Shown here: piece after piece, positions 60,824-64,000 of the stretch | Numbering within the stretch: position 1 is the first letter of the stretch | Layout: the number at the start of each line of letters is the position of its first letter | Assembly: GCF_014529625.1 (NCBI RefSeq) | Contig: NZ_CP076039.1 | Span: forward strand, 3,038,001 to 3,102,000 | Length of the DNA: 64,000 bases | Origin: Candidatus Pelagisphaera phototrophica | GTDB lineage: Bacteria; Verrucomicrobiota; Verrucomicrobiia; Opitutales; Opitutaceae | Reading direction: 5' to 3' | Notes under the pieces: model-generated | Database searches by the model: none | What the model was told of the DNA's origin: nothing | Seen by the model: only the letters and a program-made list of their open reading frames with translations | Translations under genes and position numbers: made by a program

Positions 60824-63199
60824 ATGTCCCCAAGATTCCTCGCCATTGTATGGTTTGCCGCAAACCTTTGGCCTTCTCTTGCTATCCATGCTGAAGATTG
60901 GCCGGGTTGGGGCGGACCTGCTGGCAATTTGGCAGCATTGGACAAACGGGTTATACCTGTTGAACAACAGTTCAAGCTAGAGGTTGCTTGGAAGGTCCCG
61001 CTGGGATCGGGTTATTCATGCGTATCCGTGTCCAACGGTGTGGCCGTCACTGGATTCTCGGATGACGCGTTCAATTACCTTGGGGCCTTCGATGCGAATA
61101 CAGGGGCTCGACTTTGGGAATATCAGCTTGGCCCTGTGTACAAGGGGCACACTGGATCGCATGATGGGCCCATCGCGACGCCTCTTATTGTGGGCGACCG
61201 TATATACATTCTCGATACGTTTGGAACGCTCTTCGCTATACGTCTTCAAGATGGGCAGGAACTTTGGACGAGGGACCTGCCTGCGGAGTTCGACGCCTAT
61301 GTCCCGCATTACGGTTTCGGTTCGTCTCCCGCGTATGTCGGCGAGGTACTGCTCGTGCAAACGGGAGGGCCTAATCGTCAAAGCGTCGCAGGTTTCGACA
61401 TGGCAACAGGCAAGACCCTTTGGTCGATGGGGTCAGGCAGAGTCGAACAGCAAGCTCCCTTGGTCTGGGATGCTGCCGGCCAACGGCAATTACTGGCTAT
61501 CGCCAACAATAGTCTTTGGGGTATAGAGCCCCTATCCGGCAAGCAATTGTGGCAATATGAATTCACCGGAACGAACAACCCGATCGGATCGCCGACAGCG
61601 ACATTGACTCCTGGGTCTGGAAATCGGCTTCTTTTCAAAGATAGCTCATCCGCATCGCGATTGATAGAGCTCAGTGAAAAAGGAGGCGAATGGTCGATCG
61701 AGGACTTATGGACTACTCCTCATTTGAAGAATACTTACGTTCCCAGCATCTACTATGATGGGAACTTCTTTGGATACAATACGCGTACGCTTTGTTGCGT
61801 TGACGAGGAAACTGGCGATTTGGTTTGGCGCTCTCGGCCTCCAGGGGACGGATTTCCCATACTCGTCGATGGGCATCTTGTCATTATCACGAAGCAGGGA
61901 AAACTGAGTATCGCGCCGGCGACTTCAAAAGGTTACGAAGAGAAGGCGAGCATGCAATTGTTCGACGGTCTCGTTTGGTCGCCGCCTAGCTATGCGGATG
62001 GCAGTCTCTATCTGAGAAGCATGACCGAATTGGCGAGAGTCGATATTCAAGGTTCGACGGAGCCATCGATGGCTCTTTCCAAGGAGCTTGGAATCATCGC
62101 CAATTCGCGTTTCGAACGCTTCATTGCTAGTCTTGAGAAGTCTGATGATCGGAAGGCTTCCATCGACGATTTCATGGAATCCCAAAGCGAGTTTCCGATT
62201 ATTGAAGATAAGGAGATAGTTCATTTCGTTTATCGCGGCACGGCTGACGACCTTGCGATTTCGACACCGATCATCGGCGAGCGCTTTGATCACCAGATGA
62301 ATCGCGTGGCGGGTACGGATTTCTATTACTATTCGGCGAGACTGGAACCGGATGCCCGCGTCTCCTACCGGTTCAGCAAGGACTTTAGCCAGACAATCGT
62401 CGATCCGCTGAATGAATCCGGCTATGTTGAAATGCCTGATTTTGTTCGACCGAATCATCTTCGAGAACCGGATCCGAGTCGGCGTGGCCGGCTGGAGACG
62501 GTCTCGTTCGATTCGGAGGAATTGGGTAAGAAAATCGTGTTAGACGTCTATCTTCCTCACGGCTTTTCCAGTCAGCGCTTGTATCCAGTCGCCTATTTTA
62601 ACCAATCTGGGATCGCTTTGAGAACCGGCATGATCGAACGTGCCCTAGACAATCTTATAGGTGAGAGTATAGAGCCCGTTGTTGTCGTTTTCATACCAAC
62701 CTTGGGTACGAATCCTGTAACTAATTATGAAGAGTATGCCGGTATATTCAAAGATCGACATTCCAGGTTCGTGTTGAATGAGGTTATACCGGAAGTTGAA
62801 GGACGGTATTCGGTCAAGGACAGTCCGGATGAGAGGGCAATGATCGGCTCTATGTTTTCTGCGATCGCAACCATTCATACGGCGTTCAACTACCCAGGTT
62901 ATTTCAATAAAATCGGTCTACATAATATGTGGTGGGATGAAGGCGTGGCTCGCGAATATACGCCCCAAATTCCGAATCCCGAATCGCGTTCGTTAGTCAT
63001 ATACAATGACTGGGCCACTTATGCTTATCGAAGTCCGAATGAGGGCACGGATGTCGTAGCCAGCGCCAGGCGGTTTGCCAATACTCTGAGGGGAAAAGGG
63101 TACGACTTTACGGGTGTCGAGCACCCTCAGGGCGACCAATGGGGTGACACTATTAATCGACTCGACAAACTGTTCGAGACGCTCTTCCCGATTCGTTAG
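60824..63199 (+). CDS. Secreted PQQ-type beta-propeller fused to an esterase-like domain
   Basis: A 791-residue exported protein with a signal peptide (FLAIVWFAANLWPSLAIHAE). Residues about 25-420 are PQQ/YVTN-type propeller blades (DANTGARLWEYQLGP, RLQDGQELWTRDLP, DMATGKTLWSMGSGR, PLSGKQLWQYEF). Around 450-560 a beta-sandwich linker follows, like those preceding enterochelin esterases (HFVYRGTADDLAISTPII, YYYSARLEPDARVSYRFS). The end is an esterase-D-like domain (VLDVYLPHGFSSQRLYPVAY, VVVVFIPTLGTNPV). The expected GxSxG is replaced by RAMIGSMFSAIA near residue 675, so the nucleophile serine seems lost or displaced. The combination suggests binding rather than catalysis, but activity is unproven. 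Confidence 0.8.
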   Translation: MSPRFLAIVWFAANLWPSLAIHAEDWPGWGGPAGNLAALDKRVIPVEQQFKLEVAWKVPLGSGYSCVSVSNGVAVTGFSDDAFNYLGAFDANTGARLWEYQLGPVYKGHTGSHDGPIATPLIVGDRIYILDTFGTLFAIRLQDGQELWTRDLPAEFDAYVPHYGFGSSPAYVGEVLLVQTGGPNRQSVAGFDMATGKTLWSMGSGRVEQQAPLVWDAAGQRQLLAIANNSLWGIEPLSGKQLWQYEFTGTNNPIGSPTATLTPGSGNRLLFKDSSSASRLIELSEKGGEWSIEDLWTTPHLKNTYVPSIYYDGNFFGYNTRTLCCVDEETGDLVWRSRPPGDGFPILVDGHLVIITKQGKLSIAPATSKGYEEKASMQLFDGLVWSPPSYADGSLYLRSMTELARVDIQGSTEPSMALSKELGIIANSRFERFIASLEKSDDRKASIDDFMESQSEFPIIEDKEIVHFVYRGTADDLAISTPIIGERFDHQMNRVAGTDFYYYSARLEPDARVSYRFSKDFSQTIVDPLNESGYVEMPDFVRPNHLREPDPSRRGRLETVSFDSEELGKKIVLDVYLPHGFSSQRLYPVAYFNQSGIALRTGMIERALDNLIGESIEPVVVVFIPTLGTNPVTNYEEYAGIFKDRHSRFVLNEVIPEVEGRYSVKDSPDERAMIGSMFSAIATIHTAFNYPGYFNKIGLHNMWWDEGVAREYTPQIPNPESRSLVIYNDWATYAYRSPNEGTDVVASARRFANTLRGKGYDFTGVEHPQGDQWGDTINRLDKLFETLFPIR

Positions 63200-63549
63200 G
63201 CGCGTCTCGCTCTCCGCCAACTTATCGGCTTCGGCGAGAAAGCGGCTGGTGTGGCATTGGCTACAGCTCTCGTGACACCGCGTTCGGGGCGTCCAGTATT
63301 CGCGAGCGCGTTTTATTTCCCAGGCTTACTCCGAGAGCCGAGTGTGCCGCTCGGCTCTACTAATTCCTATCAACTCCCACCGAATCAAATACGAACAATT
63401 AAACTTTCTATCATTAAATCACTCTTCAGCAATTCTAAAATTTATAGTTAAAGTCTTTAAAAATATGCCTATACTTTTGAGTCCAAATTGTTTCAATTCT
63501 TCATCTTGTTAGGCCTGTGATTCTTTTTTGTTTTTTTACCAACTTCACC
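63200..63549. other. 350-base interval, no gene; contains a hairpin
   Basis: The first 160 bases are GC-rich with hairpin potential; from about 63360 the DNA turns AT-rich up to the next start codon and should carry its promoter. A short open frame across the GC-rich part has no recognisable features. No RNA gene is evident. Confidence 0.4.
63334..63358. repeat. Perfect nine-base hairpin downstream of the propeller-esterase gene
   Basis: AGAGCCGAG (63334-63342) pairs fully with CTCGGCTCT (63350-63358) across a seven-base loop. There is no T-tract, so it is not a standard terminator. It could protect the 3' end of the transcript or belong to the intergenic repeat class seen elsewhere in the window. 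Confidence 0.5.
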
Positions 63550-64000
63550 ATGAAATACTCCATTCTTCTTTTCCTCCTGTTAACCCTAGGTTCTTCGTTT
63601 TGTTTTAGCCAATCCGGGCGGGAAGCTTCATTCATTCAGTGGGTCCATAAAGAACCCCACGAAAGAGACCTCCCCGTCCCCGACTACTACCTACACAATA
63701 CCTTCTTTTCCAAAGCAGCGGGACAGCAGGTGGGTTACTGCATCTACTTGCCTCCAAACTATGAGGCTGATTCTAGCAAACGTTATCCAGTCATCTATAA
63801 CCTACATGGCAATGGCGGCAATGAATGGGATCGCGGACAAGAATGCACCGTTCTGCACGAAGGGATCTTAGCAGGAAAGTGGCCGCCGATGATCATGGTA
63901 TTTCCGAACGGAGGAAAAACGACATTTTATAAGGATTCCTACGATGGGAAGCTACCCATTGAAACGATGTTCATCAAAGAACTGATCCCCTACATCGATA
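63550..64000 (+). CDS. Secreted esterase, N-terminal part (runs off the window)
   Basis: The frame opens at ATG 63550 and is still open at the window end, 150 codons later. A signal peptide (YSILLFLLLTLGSSFCFS) is followed by QQVGYCIYLPPNYEADSSKR and YPVIYNLHGNGGNEWDRGQE, then PPMIMVFPNGGKTTFYKDSY and ETMFIKELIPYID. These match the start of the esterase-D/feruloyl-esterase type of alpha/beta hydrolase, with the oxyanion-side HGxGG; the nucleophile lies beyond the edge. It parallels the esterase-like domain of the preceding gene, 350 bases upstream on the same strand. Confidence 0.85.
   Translation, partial: MKYSILLFLLLTLGSSFCFSQSGREASFIQWVHKEPHERDLPVPDYYLHNTFFSKAAGQQVGYCIYLPPNYEADSSKRYPVIYNLHGNGGNEWDRGQECTVLHEGILAGKWPPMIMVFPNGGKTTFYKDSYDGKLPIETMFIKELIPYID

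Noticed and set aside
63200-63451. A short plus-strand frame between the two esterase-type genes
   Set aside because: No motif, unusual composition and a hairpin inside it; looks like repeat or degenerate DNA.
1-64000. CRISPR array, tRNA or rRNA genes, prophage or known defence genes
   Set aside because: No regularly spaced direct repeats, cloverleaf sequences, phage structural genes or defence-family motifs were seen on either strand.

Overview
The window reads as chromosomal DNA of a Gram-negative member of Verrucomicrobiota, most likely a marine Opitutia-type bacterium. The pointers are lipid A synthesis (lpxK), a TonB-dependent receptor, menaquinone synthesis (menB), two secreted sulfatases, an eukaryote-like UDP-glucose dehydrogenase and the DUF1592/DUF1552 pair typical of Planctomycetes and Verrucomicrobia. 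Assignment is by inference from gene content; no rRNA or tRNA gene is visible. Genes lie on both strands in short operons, and almost none of the start codons I inspected has a Shine-Dalgarno sequence.

Layout. 1-9.2 kb: end of an SLC13-type transporter, then a minus-strand run of housekeeping genes (inositol-phosphatase family, DAHP synthase, lysA, menB, RluD-type pseudouridine synthase, an adenosine deaminase gene broken by one amber codon, M29 aminopeptidase, lpxK). 9.2-16.3 kb: topoisomerase III, UDP-glucose dehydrogenase, an ECF sigma factor translationally coupled to a small secreted protein, ruvC and a TauE/SafE permease. 16.4-24 kb: a broken BTRD1-type secreted-protein gene, TonB-dependent receptor, Ca2+/Na+ antiporter, tcdA, beta-CASP nuclease and aldo/keto reductase. 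24-33.4 kb: octaheme cytochrome/TPR lipoprotein, several secreted proteins of unknown function, era, and remnants of an M28 peptidase gene and an RND efflux operon. 33.4-39 kb: an apparent three-gene operon encoding a multi-cytochrome DUF1592 protein, a Tat-exported DUF1552 protein and a secreted ankyrin protein. 39-48 kb: PRPP-synthase-like protein, membrane protein, hydrolase remnant, SDR, MATE exporter, ilvC, ModF-like ABC protein and MerC. 48-59.3 kb: exported MsrA, two sulfatases flanking a cupin gene, SNF2 helicase, DUF502, RecO-like, DUF4870, a long adenylate-kinase-like protein and a tandem ACT protein. 59.4-64 kb: an IS3-type remnant followed by a secreted unknown, a PQQ-propeller/esterase fusion and the start of a second secreted esterase.

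The most striking features are the DUF1592-DUF1552-ankyrin operon, a candidate envelope redox complex of unknown function, and the number of broken genes: six protein-gene wrecks plus dispersed hairpin repeats in 64 kb. No CRISPR array, intact insertion sequence, prophage or defence system was found. I see no fully convincing new system; the operon, the sigma/secreted-protein couple and the propeller-esterase fusion are the best leads.
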